From NCBI GenBank assembly GCA_024349245.1, contig JALDNG010000544.1, forward strand, positions 1 through 64,000: a stretch of DNA of 64,000 bases. Reading direction: 5' to 3'. A program made the translations under genes and the position numbers. The DNA comes from Neodontobutis hainanensis. Taxonomy: Eukaryota; Chordata; Actinopteri; Gobiiformes; Odontobutidae. This document shows positions 1-13,057 of this stretch, piece after piece (within the stretch, counting starts at the first letter, position 1; each line of letters begins with the position of its first letter). The notes beneath the pieces were generated by a model, which made no database searches, was not told where the DNA came from, and saw only the letters and a program-made list of their open reading frames with translations.

Positions 1-3000
1 AGGCCACAGAATAGCGAGAGGAGGCAGAGAGTCCAGAGGAGGCAGAGGCCACAGAGAGACAAGAGCAGGCAGAGGAGGCGGAGAGAGGAGAAAAGGCTGA
101 TGCCAGAGAGAGACCAAAGGAGGCAGCGGCCACAGAGAGACCAGAGGAGGCAGAAGCCACAGAGAGACCAGAGGAGGAAGAGGAGGCAGAGGACACAGAC
201 AGTCCAGAGGAGGCAGAGGCCACAGAGAGACCAGAGGAGGCAGAGAGACCAGAGGAGACAGAGGAGACAGAGAGACCAGAGGAGGCAGAGGCCACAGAGA
301 GACGAGAGGAGGCAGAGGACACAGACAGACCAGAGGAGGCAGAGGCCACAGAGAGACTAGAGGAGGCAGAGGAGACAGAGAGACTAGAGGATTGCAGAGG
401 TCACAGAGAGACCAGAGGAGGTAGAGGCCACAGAGAGAAGAGAGGAGGCAGAGGACACAGACAGACCAGAGGAGGCAGAGGTGACAGAGAGACTAGAGGA
501 GGCAGAGGAGACAGAGAGACCAGAGGAGGCAGAGGCCACAGAGAGACCAGAGGAAGCAGAGGAGGCAGAGAGACCAGAGGAGGCAGAGGCCACAGAAAGA
601 CCAGGGAGGCAAGGAGAGTCTTGAGGAGGCAGAGGCCACAGAGAGACCAGGAGGCAGAGGAGGCAGAGAGACCAGAAAGGCAGATGCCTCAGAGAGACCA
701 GAGTAGGCAGCGGCCAGAGAGACCAGAGGAGGCAGAGGCCACAGAGAGACCAGAGGAGGCTGAGGCCACAGAGAGACCAGAGGAGGCAGAGAGACAGAGA
801 GACCAGAGGAGGCAGAGGCCAAAGAGAGACCAGAGAAGGCAGAGGCCACAGAGAGACCAGAGGAGGCAGAAGCCACAGAGAGACCAGAGGAGGCAGAGGG
901 GACAGTGGACGCAGAGAGACAAGAGAAGGCAGAGGCCACAGAGAGACCAGAGCAGTTAAAGGAGGAAGAGAGACCAGAGGAGGCAAAGGAGACAGAGAGA
1001 CCAGAAAGGCAGATGCCTCAGAGAGACCAGAGGAGGCAGATGCCTCAGAGAGACTAGAGGAAGGCAGCGGCCAACAGAGAGACTAGAGAGGCACAGGCCA
1101 CAGAGAGACCAGAGGAGGCAGAGGCCACAGAGAGACCAGAGGAGGCAGAGGAGGCAGAGGACACAGACAGTCCAGAGGAGGCAGAGACCACAGAGAGACC
1201 AGAGGAGGCAGAGAGACCAGAGGAGGCAAAGGAGACAGAGAGAGACCAGAGGAGGCAGAGGCCACAGAGAGACGAGAGGAGGCAGAGGACACAGACAAAC
1301 CAGAGGAGGCAGAGGCCAAAGAGAGACCAGAGAAGGCAGAGGCCACAGAGAGACCAGAGGAGGCAGAAGCCACAGAGGGACCAGAGGAGGAAGAGGAGGC
1401 AGAGGACACAGACAGTCCAGAGGAGGCAGAGGCCACAGAGAGACCAGAGGAGGCAGAGAGACCAGAGGAGAAAGAAGGAGACAGAGAGACCAGAGGAGGC
1501 AGAGGCCACAGAGAGAGAGGCAGAGGACACAGACAGACCAGAGGAGGCAGAGGCCACAGAGAGACTAGAGGAGGCAGAGGAGACAGAGAGACTAGAGGAT
1601 TGCAGAGGTCACAGAGAGACCAGAGAAGGTAGAGGCCACAGAGAGAAGAGAGGAGGCAGAGGACACAGACAGACCAGAGGAGGCAGAGGTGACAGAGAGA
1701 CTAGAGGAGGCAGAGGAGACAGAGAGATCAGAGGAGGCAGAGGCCACAGAGAGACCAGAGGAAGCAGAGGAGGCAGAGAGACCAGAGGAGGCAGAGGCCA
1801 CAGAAAGACCAGGGGAGGCAAGGAGAGTCTTGAGGAGGCAGAGGCCACAGAGAGACCAGGGGAGGCAGAGGAGGCAGAGAGACCAGAAAAGGCAGATGCC
1901 TCAGAGAGACCAGAGTAGGCAGCGGCCAGAGAGAGACCAGAGAAGGCAGAGGCCACAGAGAGACCAGAGGAGGCTGAGGCCACAGAGAGACCAGAGGAGG
2001 CAGAGAGACAGAGAGACTAGAGGAGGCAGTGGCCAAAGAGAGACCAGAGAAGGCAGAGGCCACAGAGAGACCAGAGGAGGCAGAAGCCACAGAGAGACCA
2101 GAGGAGGCAGAGGAGGCACAGGACACAGACAGTCCAGAGGAGGCAGAGGCCACAGAGAGACCAGAGGAGGCAGAGAGACCAGAGGAGACAGAGGAGACAG
2201 AAAGACCAGAGGATTCAGAGGCCACAGAGAGACGAGAGGAGGCAGAGGACACAGACAGACCAGAGGAGGCAGAAGCCAGAGAGACTAGAGGAGGCAGAGG
2301 AGACAGAGAGACCTAGAGGATTGCAGAGGCCACAGAGAGACCAGAGGAGGTAGAGGACACAGAGAGACGAGAGGAGGCAGAGGACACAGACAGACCAGAG
2401 GAGGCAGAGGCGACAGAGAGAGAGAGGAGGCAGAGGAGACAGAGAGACCAGAGGAGGCAGAGGCCACAGAGAGAGAGGAAGCAGAGGAGGCAGAGAGACC
2501 AGAGGAGGCAGAGGCCACAGAAAGACCAGGGGAGGCAAGGAGAGTCTTGAGGAGGCAGAGGCCACAGAGAGACCAGGGAGGCAGAGGAGGCAGAGAGACC
2601 AGAAAAGGCAGATGCCTCAAAGAGACCAGAGGAGGCAGCGGCCAGAGAGAGACCAGAGAAGGCAGAGGCCACAGAGAGACCAGAGCAGGCTGAGGCCACA
2701 GAGAGACCAGAGGAGGCAGAGGAGACAAAGAGACCGAGGAGGCAGAAGACACAGAGAGACTAGAGGAGGCAGAGGCCACAGAGAATCTAGGATAGGCATA
2801 GGCTACAGAGAGACCAGAGGATTGCAGAGGTCACAGAGAGACCAGTGGAGGTAGAGAGAGCAGAGGAGGCAGAGAAGGCAGAGAGACCAGTGGAGGCAGA
2901 GGAGACAGAGTGACCAGAGGAGGCAACGGGGCAGAGAGGCCACAGGAGGCAGAGGCCACAGAGAGACCAGAGGAGGCAGAGGACACAGACAGACCAGAGG

Positions 3001-6000
3001 AGGCAGAGAGAGCAGAGGAGGCAGAGAAGGCAGAGAGACCAGTGGAGGCAGAGGAGACAGAGAGACCAGAGGAGGCAGAGCCCATAGAGAGACCAGAGGA
3101 GGCCGAGGCCATAGAGAGACCAGAGTAGGCAGAGAAAGAGAGACCAGAGGAGGCAGTTAGAGCAGAGGAGGCAGAGGAGGCAGAGGAGGCAGAGAGACCA
3201 GAGGAGGCAGAGGCCACAGAGTGACTAGAGGAGGCAGAGGAGACCAAGAGACCAGAGGAGACAGAGGCATTAGAGAGAGCAGTGGAGGTAGAGAGACCAG
3301 AGGGGACAGAGGAGTCAGAGAGACAAGGGAAGGCCGAGGCCACAGAGAGAGCAGAGGAGGCAGAGGCCATAGAGACACCAGAGGAGGTAGAGGAGGCAGA
3401 GAGACCAGAGGAGTTTGAGGAGAAAGAGAGACCAGAAGAGGCAAAGGAGACAGAGAGACCAGAAAAGGCAGATGCTTCAGAGAGACCAGAGGAGGCAGAT
3501 GCCTCAGAGAGACCAGAGCAGGCAGCGGCCAAAGAGAGACCAGAGAAGGCAGAGGCCACAGAGAGACCAGAGGAGGCAGAGGAGGCAGAGGACACAGACA
3601 GACCAGAGGAGGAGAGGCCACAGAGAGACCAGAGGAGGCAGAGAGACCAGAGGAGGCAGAGGAGACAGAGAGACCAGAGGAGGCAGAGGCCACAGAGAGA
3701 CCTGAGGAGGCAGAGGACACAGACAGACCAGAGGAGGCAGAGGCCACAGAGAGACCAGAGGAGGCAGAGGAGACAGAAAGACCAGAGGAGGCAGAGGCCA
3801 CAGAGAGACGAGAGGAAGCAGAGGAGGCAGAGAGACCAGAGGAGGCAGAGGCCACAGAAAGACCAGGGGAGGCAAGGAGAGTCTAGAGGAGACAGAGGCC
3901 ACAGAGAGACCAGGAGAGGCAGAAGAGGCAGAGAGAGCAGAAAAGGCAGATGCCTCAGAGAGACCAGAGTAGGCAGCGGCCAGAGAGAGACCACAGAAGG
4001 CAGAGGCTACAGAGAGACCAGAGGAGGCTAAGGCCACAGAGAGGCGAGAGGAAGCAGAAAAGGCAGAGAGACCAGAGGAGGCAGAGGCCACAGAAAGACC
4101 AGAAGAGGCAGATAGTCCAGAGACGAGCGGTAGCAGAGGAGAGAGAGAGACCAGTGGAGACAGAGAGACCAGAGGGGGCATAGGAGGCAGACAGACAAGA
4201 GAATGCAGCGACCACAGAGAGACCAGAGGAGGCAGAGGAGGCAGAGAGACCAGAGGAGGCAGAGCCCACAGTGAGACCAGAGGGGGCAGAGGCCACCGAG
4301 AGTTCAGAGGAGGCAGAAAGACAGAGAGGTAAGAGGAGTCAGAGAGACGAGAGTAGGCAGAGGCCACAGAGAGACCAGAAGAGGCAGAGGCCACAGAGAG
4401 ATGAGAGGATTGCAGAGGTCACAGAGAGACCAGTGGAGGTAGAGAAAGCAGAGGAGGCAGAGAAGGCAGAGAGACCAGTGGAGGCAGAGGCAGAGAGCGA
4501 CCAGAGGAGGCAGAGGCAGAGAGACCAGAGGAGGCAGAGGCCACCAGAGTTCAGAGAAGGAAGAAATACAGAGACAAGAGAGGCAGAGGCAGAGGAGAGA
4601 CCACATAGGAGGCAGAGAGACCAGAGGAGGCAGAGGCCACAGAGAGACCAGAGGAGGCAGAGAGACCAGAGAAGGCAGAGGACACAAAGAGACCAGAAGA
4701 GGCAGAGAGACAGAGAGACCAGAGGAGGCAGAGGAGGCAGAGAGACCAGAGGAGGCAGAGGCCACAGAGTGACTAGAGGAGGCAGAGGAGACAGAGAGAC
4801 CAGAGGAGGCAGAGGCCACAGAGAGACGAGAGGAAGCAAAGGAGGCAGAGAGACCAGAGGAGGCAGAGGCCACAGAAAGACCAGGGGAGGCAAGGAGAGT
4901 CTAGAGGAGACAGAGGCCACAGAGAGACCAGGAGAGACAGAAGAGGCAGAGAGACCAGAAAAGGCAGATGCCTCAGAGAGACCAGAGTAGGCAGCGGCCA
5001 GAGAGAGAGACCAAAGAAGGCAGAGGCCACAGAGAGACCAGAGGAGGCTGAGGCCACTGAGAGGCGAGAGGAAGCAGAAAAGGCAGAGAGACCAGAGGAG
5101 GCAGAGGCCACAGAGAGACCAAAGGAAGCAGAGGCAATAGAGAGACCAGTGGAGGCAGAGAGACCAGAGGGGGCATAGGAGGAAGACAGACAAGGCAGCG
5201 GCCACAGAGAGACCAGAGGAGGCAGAGGCTATAGAGAGGCCAGAGGAGGCAGAGGCCACAGAGAGTTCAGAGGCAGAGGAGACAGAGAGACCAGAGGAGG
5301 CAGAGGCCACAGAGGGATGAGCGGAAGCAGAGGCAATAGAGAGGCCAGTGGAGGCAGAGAGACCAGAGGGGGCATAGGAGGCAGACAGACAAGACAAGGC
5401 AGCGGCCACAGAGAGACCAGAGGAGGCAGAGGCCACAGAGAGACCAGAGGAGGCAGAGGAGGCAGAGAGACCAGAGGAGGCAGAGCCCACAGTGAGAGGC
5501 AGAGGCAGAGGCCACCGAGAGTTCAGAGGCCACCGAGAGTTCAGAGGAGGCAGAAAGACAGAGAGGCAAGAGGAGGCAGAGGCGAGAGGATGCAGAGGAG
5601 GCAGAGAGAGCAGAGGAGACCGAGGCCACAGAGAGACCAGAAGAGGTAGAGGCCACAGAGATGAGAGGAGGCAGACGAGAAAGAGAGAGCAGAGGAGGCA
5701 GAGGCCACAGAGAATCCAAAGAGACATAGGCCAAAGAGAGACCAGAGGAATGCAGAGGTCACAGAGAGACCAGTGGAGGTAGAGAGAGCAGAGGAGGCAG
5801 AGAAGGCAGAGAGACCAGTGGAGGCAGAGGAGACAGAGAGACCAGAGGAGGCAATGGGGCAGAGAGGCCAGAGGAGGCAGAGGCCACCGAGAGTTCAGAG
5901 GAGGAAGAAAGACAGAGAGACCAAAGGAGGCAGAGAGATTAAAAGACGCATAGGTGGCAGAGAGACCAGAAAAGGCAGATGCCACAGAGAGACCAGAGGA

Positions 6001-8694
6001 GCCAGCGGCAGCAGAGTGACCAGAGGAGGCAGAGAGACCAGAGAAGGCAGAGGACACAAAGAGACCAGAGGAGGCAGAGGCCACAGAGTGACTATAGGAG
6101 GTAGAGGAGACAAAGAGACCAGAGGAGGCAGAGGCCACAGAGAGAGAGAGGAGGCAGAGGCAATAAAGAGACCAGTGGAGGCAGTGAGACCAGAGGAGGC
6201 AGATACCACAGAGAGACCAGAGGAGGAAGAGGCGACAAAGAGACTAGAGGAGACAGATAAGTCAGAGAGACTAGTGGAGGTAGAGGCCAGAGAGAGAGCA
6301 GAGGAGGCAGAGGCCACAGAGAGACGAGTGGAGTCAAAGGCCACTGAGAGACCAGTGGAGGCAGAGGAGACAGAGAGACCAGAGGAGGCAGAGGCCACAG
6401 AGAATCCAGAGGAGGCATCGGCCACAGAGAGACCAGAGGATTGCAGAGGTCACAGAGAGACCAGTGGGGTAGAGAGACCAGAGGAGGCAGAGAAGGCAGA
6501 GAGACCAGTGGAGGCAGGGAGACAGAGAGAGCAGAGGAGGCAGAGGCCACATAGAGAGACGAGAGGAAGCAGAGGAGGCAGAGAGACCAGAGGAGGCAGA
6601 GGCACAGAGAGACCAGAGGAGGCAGAGGCACAGAGAGACCAGTAGGAGGCAGAGGCCACAGAGAGACCAGAGGAGGCAGAGGAGGCAGAGAGACCAGAGG
6701 AGGCAGAGGAGACAGAGAGAGACAGAGGAAGCAGGAGGAGGCAGAGAGTCTAGAGGAGGCAGAGGCCACAGAAAGACTAGAAGAGGCAGAGGTCACAGAG
6801 AGACCAGAGGAGGCAGAGGAGGCAGAAAGACCAGAAAAGGCAGATGCCACATAGAGACCAGTGGAGGCAGAGGCCAGAGAGAGAGAGCAGAGAAGGCAGA
6901 GGCCACAGAGAGACCATAGGAGGCAGAGGCAATAGAGAGACCAGTGGAGGCAAAGGAGGCAGAGAGACCAGAAGAGGCAGAGGCCACAGAGAGACCAGAT
7001 GATACAGAGAGACAGAGAGACCAGAGGAGGAAGTTAAAGCAGAGGAGGCAGAGAAAGCAGAGAGACCAGAGGAGGCAGAGGCCACACAGTGACTAGAGGA
7101 GGCAGAGGAGACAAAAGACCAGAGGAGGCAGAGGCCACACAGACCAGAGGAGGCAGAGGAGGCAGAGAGACCAGAGGAGGCAGAGGAGACAGAGAGACGA
7201 GAGGAAGCAGGGAGGCAGAGAGACTAGAGGAGGCAGAGAAGACAGAGAGGAGAGGAAGCAGGGAGGCAGAGAGACTAGAGGAGGCAGAGGCCACAGAAAG
7301 ACCAGAGGAGACAGAGAGTCCAGAGGAGGCAGAGGCCACAGAGAGACCAGAAGAGGCAGAGGTCACAGAGAGACCAGAAGAGGCAGAGAGACCAGAAAAG
7401 GCAGATGCCACAGAGAGACCAGAGGAGGCAGTGGCCACAGAGAGACCAGAGAAGGCAGAGGCCACAGAGACACCACAGGAGGCAGAGGCCACAGAGAGAC
7501 CAGTGGAGGTAGAGAGAGTAGGAGGCAGAGAAGGCAGAGAGACCGGTGGAGGCAGGGGAGACAGAGAGAGCAGAGTAGGCAGAGGCCACAGAGAGACGAG
7601 AGGAAGCAGAGGAGGCAGAGAGACCAGACGAGGCAGTTAGAGGAGAGGAGGCAGAGGAGACAGAGAGACCAGAGGACGAAGAGGCCACAGAGTGACTAGA
7701 GGAGGCAGAGGACAAAGAGACCAGAGGAGGCAGAGGCCACAGAGTGACCAGAGGAGGCAGAGGCAATTGAGAGACCAGTGGAGGCAGAGAGCAGAGGAAG
7801 CAGAGGAGGCAGAGAGACCAGAGGAGGCAGAGGCCACAAAAGACCAGAGGAGGCAGAGAGTCCAGAGGAGGCAGAGGCCACAGAGAGGCCAGAGGAGGTA
7901 TAGGCCACAGAGAGACCAGAGGAGGCAGAGGCCACAGAAAGACCACAGGAGGCAGAGGCCACAAAGAGACCAGATGAGGCAGAGAGTCCAGAGGAGGCAG
8001 AGGCCACAGAGTGACTAGAGGAGGCAGAGGCAAAAAAGAGAGCAGTGGAGGCAGAGAGACTAGAGGTGTCAGAGGAGGCAGAGAGTCAAGAGAAGGCAGA
8101 GGCCACAGAGAGACCAGAGTAGGCAGAGGCCACAGAGAGACGAGAGGAGGCATAGGAGATAGAGAGAGCAGAAGAGGAAGAGGCCACAGTTAGACCAGAG
8201 GGGGAAGAGGCCACCGAGAGTTCAGAGGAGGCAGAAAGACAGAGAGCCCAGAGGAGGCAGAGAGACGAGAGGATGCAGAGGAGGCAGAGAGACCAAAGCA
8301 GACAGAGGCCACAGACAGACCAGAGGAGATAGAGGAATAGAGAGTCCAGAGGAGGCAGAGGCCACAGAGAGGCTAGAGGATGTAGAGGCCAAAGAGAGAC
8401 CAGAGGAGGCAGAGGCCACAAAAAGACCAGAGGAGGCAGAGGACACAGAGAGACCAGAGGAGGCAGAGGAGGCAGAGAGACCAGAAAGGCAAATGCCACA
8501 GAGAGACCAGAGGAGGCAGCGGCGACAGAGAGACCAGAAGAGGCAGTTAGAGCAGCGGAGGCAGAGAGACCAGAGGAGGCAGAGGCCACAGAGAGACCAG
8601 AGGAGGCAGAGAGTCCAGAGGAGGCAGAGGCCACAGAGTGACTAGAGGAGGCAGAGGAGACAAAGAGACCAGAGGAGTCAGAGGCCACAGACAG
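1..8694 (+). repeat. 27-bp purine-rich minisatellite array
   Basis: Degenerate tandem repeats with a 27-bp unit, core CCAGAGGAGGCAGAGG plus an 11-bp CACAGAGA-type tail. Shorter 18-bp and longer 36-bp units are mixed in, so length steps are multiples of 9. The + strand consensus contains no T and 21 of 27 bases are purine. The unit is divisible by three and stop-poor, so several frames stay open for hundreds of codons on both strands (up to 599 codons at 4339-6138, minus). None has a start context, splice structure or non-repeat domain, so these frames are not genes. A rarer marker, GGAGGCAAGGAGAGTCT or close variants, recurs near 607, 1816, 2532, 3870 and 4886, showing irregular higher-order duplication. 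The array stops abruptly at about 8694, where the 23-bp family begins. Confidence 0.95.
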
Positions 8695-11600
8695 AGGTGC
8701 AGTTGTACAGACTGTAGATGTGTAGTAGAACAGACTGTAGACGTTTATCAGAACAGACTGTAGACGTGCAATAGAACAGACTGTAGATGAGCAGTAGTAC
8801 AGACTGTAGACTTGCATTAGAAAAGACTGTAGATGTGCATTAGAACAGACTGTAGATGTGCAGTAAAAAAACTGTAGACGTGCAGTTGAACAGACTATAG
8901 ATGTGCATTTGAACAGATGTCAGAGCAGCAGTAGTACAGACTCTAGATTGGCTTTAGAACAGACTGTAGATGAGCTTTAGAACAGACTGTAAATGTCCAG
9001 TAGAACAGACTGACAATTAGAACAGATTGTAGATTTGCAGTAAAACAGACTGTAGACGTGCAGGTGAACAGAAATAAGAGCAGCAGTAGTACAGACTCTA
9101 GAATTACCTTAGAACAGACTGTAAACGAGCAATAGAAATGACTGTAAACGTCCGTAGAACAAACTGACAATGTGCAATAGAATAGACTCTAGAGCTGCAG
9201 TAGTACAGACTGTAGATGAGCAAATGAACAGACTGTATATGAGTTTTAGAAAACACTGTAGACATGCATTTATAACAGACTGTAGAAGTGCAGTAGTACA
9301 GACTGTAGAGGTGCAGTTGAACAGACTGTAGACGTGCAGTTGAACAGACTTCAGCGCAGAATTAGTAAAGACTGTAGATTGTAGAACCGACTGACAATTA
9401 GAACAGATTGTAGATGTGCAGTAAAAATGACTGTAGACGTGCAGTAGAATAGAGTGCAGTAGAGCAATAGTACAGACTGTAAAATGGCATTAGATCAGAC
9501 TGTAGACATTCAGTAGAACAGACTGTAAAGGTGCAGTTGTACAGACTGTAGACGAGCATTAGAACAGACTGTTGATGTGCAGCAGAAAAGACTGTAGGCG
9601 TACAATAGAACAGACTGTAGATGAGCATTAGAACAGAATGTAGGCGTCCATTAGAACAGACTGTAGATGTGCAGTAGTAAAGACTTAAGACCTGCATAAG
9701 AATAGACTGTGGACAAGCATTAGAACAGACTGTAGATGAGCAGTAGTACAGACTGTAGACTTGCATTAGAAGAGAGTGTAGATGTGCATTAGAACAGACT
9801 TTAGAAGTGCAGTAGTAGAGACTGTAGATGTGTAGTAGAACAGACTGTAAATGAGCAGTAGTAGAGACTGTAGAATTGTATTAGAACAGACTGTGAGCGT
9901 GCAGTAGAACAGACTGTAGATGAGCAATAAAACAGACTGTACACGTGCAGTAGAACAGACTGTAGATGAGCAATAAAACAGACTGTAGACGTGCAGTAGA
10001 ACAGACTGTAGATGAGCAGTTGTACAGACTGTAGACTTTCATTAGAACATACAGTAGATGTCCATTAGAATAGACTGTAGATGTGCAGTAGAACAGACTG
10101 ACGAGGTGCAGAAGATAAGACTGAAGAGTTGCAGTAGTTGAGACTTTACAGAGGATTAGAACAGACTGTACATGACTATTAGAAAAGACTGTAGACATGC
10201 TTTAGAAGAGACTGTAGAGGCTCAGTAGTACAGACTGTAGACGAGCATTAAAACAAACTGTAGATGTGCAGTAGACCAGACTGTAGGCGTGCAGTTGAAC
10301 AGACTTTAGAGCAGCAGTAGTACAGACTCTAGATTGGCTTTAGAACAGACTGTAGATGAGCTTTAGAACAGACTGTAGAGGTGCAGTAGTTCAGACTGTA
10401 GATGAGCATTAGAACAGACTCTATATGAGTAGTAGAAAACATTTTAGACATGCTTTAGAACAGGCAGTAGAGGTGCAGTTGTACAGACTTTAGACGAGCA
10501 GTAGTACAGACTGGAGAATTCCATTAGAACAAATTGTAGATGTGCATTAGAACAGACTGTAGATGTGCAAAAGAATAGACTATAGAGGGCAGTAGTTGAG
10601 ACTTTACACGAGCATTAGAACAGACTGTACATGAGTATTAGAAAAGACTGTAGACATGTTTTAGAACAGAGTGTAGAGTTCCAGTAGTACAGACTCTAGG
10701 CGACCATTAGAACAAACTGTAGGCGTGCAGTAGTACAGAAAGTTGACAATTATTAAAAGAGACTGTAGACGTGCAGTATAACAGACTCTAGACAATTATT
10801 ATCTATTAATAATAGAAAAGACTGTAGAGGTGCAGTTGAACAGACTGTAGATGTGCAGTTGAATAGACTTCAGAGCAGAAGTAGAACAGACTCTAAACTG
10901 GCTTTGGAACAGACTGTATGAGCATTAGAACAAACAGTAAACAACCTATAGAACAGACTGAGAATGTGCAGAAGAATAGACTCTAGAGGTGCAGTAGTAC
11001 AGACTGTAGATGAGAATTAGAAAAGACTGTAAACGTCCAGTAGAACAGACTGACAATGTGCAGAAGAATAGACTGTAGAGATGGAGTAGTACAGACTGTA
11101 GACGAGCATTAGAACAGACTGTATATAAGTATTACAAAACACTCTAGACATGCTTTAGAACAGACTGTAGAGGTGCAGTAATACAGACTGTAGACGAGCA
11201 TTAGAACAGACTGTAGAGGTGCAGTTGAACAGACTGTAGACTTGCAGTTGAACAGACTGTAAACATTTATTAGAAGAGATTTTAGACCTGCAGTAGAACA
11301 GACCGTAGATGAGAAGTAGTAAAGACTGTAGACTTGCATTAGAAGAGACTGTATATGTGCATTAAAACAGACTTTAGAAGTGCAGTAGTAGAGACTGTAG
11401 ACGTGCAGTAGAACAGACTGTAGATGAGCAGTAGTATAGACTGTAGACTTGCATTAGAACAGACTGTAGATGTGCAGTAGAACAGACTGTAGATATGCAG
11501 TAAAAAGACTGTAGAAGTGCAATAGAACAGACTTCAGTAGAGCAGAGGTACAGACTGTAAAATGGCATTAGAACAGACTGTAGACTTGGAGTTGAACAGA

Positions 11601-12880
11601 CTTCAGAGCAGCAGCAGTAGTACAGACTCTAGTTTGGCTTTAGAACTGACTGTAGACGAGCATTAGAACAGACTGTAAACTAAGCGTCCAGTAGAACAGA
11701 CTGTAGATGTGCATTAGAACAGACTGTAGGCATTACAATAGAACAGACTGTAGACGAGCATTAGAACAGATTGTAGACGTCCAGTAGACCAGTCTGTATT
11801 TGTGCAGTTTACAGACTAAAGACCTGCATTAGAGCAGACTGTGGACAAGCATTAGAACAGACAATGAGACGTGCATAAGAACATAATGTAGTTGTGAAGT
11901 AGAACAAATTGTAGAGATGCAGTAGTACAGAATGTCGACAATTATCACAACAGTTTATAGTAGACAAAGAGTAGAACAGACTGTGGACTTGCATTAGAAC
12001 AGACTGTAGATGTGCAGTAGAACAAACTGTAGATGTGCAGTAGAACAGACTGACGATGTGCAGAAGAATAGACTGTAGAGGGCAATAGTTGAGACTTTAC
12101 GAGCATTAGAACAGACTGTACATGAGTATTAGAAAAGACTGTAGACATGTTTTAGAACAGACTGTAGAGTTCCACTAGTACAGACTCTAGACGACCATCA
12201 GAACAAACTGTAGATGTGCAGTAGAAGAGACTGTAGAGGTGCAGTAGTACAGAAAGTTGACAATTATGAAAAGAGACTGTAGACGTGCAGTAGAACAGAC
12301 TCTAGACAATTATTAGAAAAGACTGTAGACATCAGTAGAACAGACTGTAGATGTGCATTAGAGGAAACTGTAGACGTTTATTAAAAGAGACTATAGTCGT
12401 GCAGTAGAACAGACTGTAGACGTAAATAGAACAGACTGTAGTGGTGCAGTTGAACAGATTGTAGACGTGCAGTTGAACAGACTTCATAGCAGCAGTAGTA
12501 CAGACTCTAGAATGGCTTTAGAACTGATTGTAGACGAGCATTAGAACTGACTGTAGACGACCATTAGAACAGACTGTACATGTGCAGTAGAAGAGATTTT
12601 AGATGTGCAGTAGAAAAGACTGTGGAGCCGCAGTAGTACACACTCTAGACTGGCATTAGAACAGACTGTAGACTTGCAGTAGAACAGACTGACAATGCTT
12701 CAGAGGAATAGACTTTAGTGGTGCAGTAGTTCAGACTGTAGACGAGCATTAGAACAGACTTTATATTAGTATTAGAAAACTCTCTAGACATGCTTTAGAA
12801 CAGACTGTAGAGGTGCAGTAGTACAGACTGTAGATGTGCAGTAGAACAGACTGTAGGCGTTCATTATAACAGACTGTATA
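8695..12880 (+). repeat. 23-bp minisatellite array, plus orientation
   Basis: Tandem 23-bp units with invariant core AGAACAGACTGTAGA and a variable part of the TGTGCATT, GAGCAGTAGT or TGCAGTTGA type. Common variants are AGTAGTACAGACTGTAGA and a CATGCTTTAGAACAGACTG unit followed by a TATGAGTATTAG unit. Since 23 is not divisible by three, each frame repeats only every 69 bp, giving pseudo-peptides with a 23-residue period on the minus strand. These are not genes. No other feature was seen in this stretch. Confidence 0.95.
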
Positions 12881-13057
12881 GGGCCTTAGGGTCAAAATGG
12901 CTGCCACGTCTCTGTCAGTCTGCCCTAGGGCATCTGTGGCTACAGTTGTAGTTACCATCACCAGTGTGTGACTGTGTATGAATGAATAATGGGCGGCTTG
13001 TGGGCGCTTTGAGTCTTGGTCCCTTGGGAGAAAAGCGCAATATAAATCCAATCCATT
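12881..13057 (+). mobile_element. SINE-like or LINE-tail fragment, copy 1
   Basis: About 177 bp of non-repeat sequence interrupts the 23-mer array. It runs from GGGCCTTAGGGTC through GGCTGCCACGTCTCTGTCAG to a GCGCAATATAAATCC end. This layout, with a terminal AAGCGC(A/T)ATATAAATCCAATCCATT motif, is the usual 3' end of abundant short interspersed or truncated LINE-derived repeats in teleosts. The + orientation is inferred from that tail. The same insert sits in duplicated copy 2 at 27909-28088, so insertion preceded the duplication. The exact family is not recognised. Confidence 0.65.

Noticed and set aside
4339..6138. 599-codon minus-strand open frame, serine/leucine/valine rich, plus many similar frames in the 27-mer arrays
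   Set aside because: The frame follows the repeat unit (9 codons per 27 bp) and similar open frames exist in other phases and on the other strand. No non-repeat domain, signal or gene structure is present.
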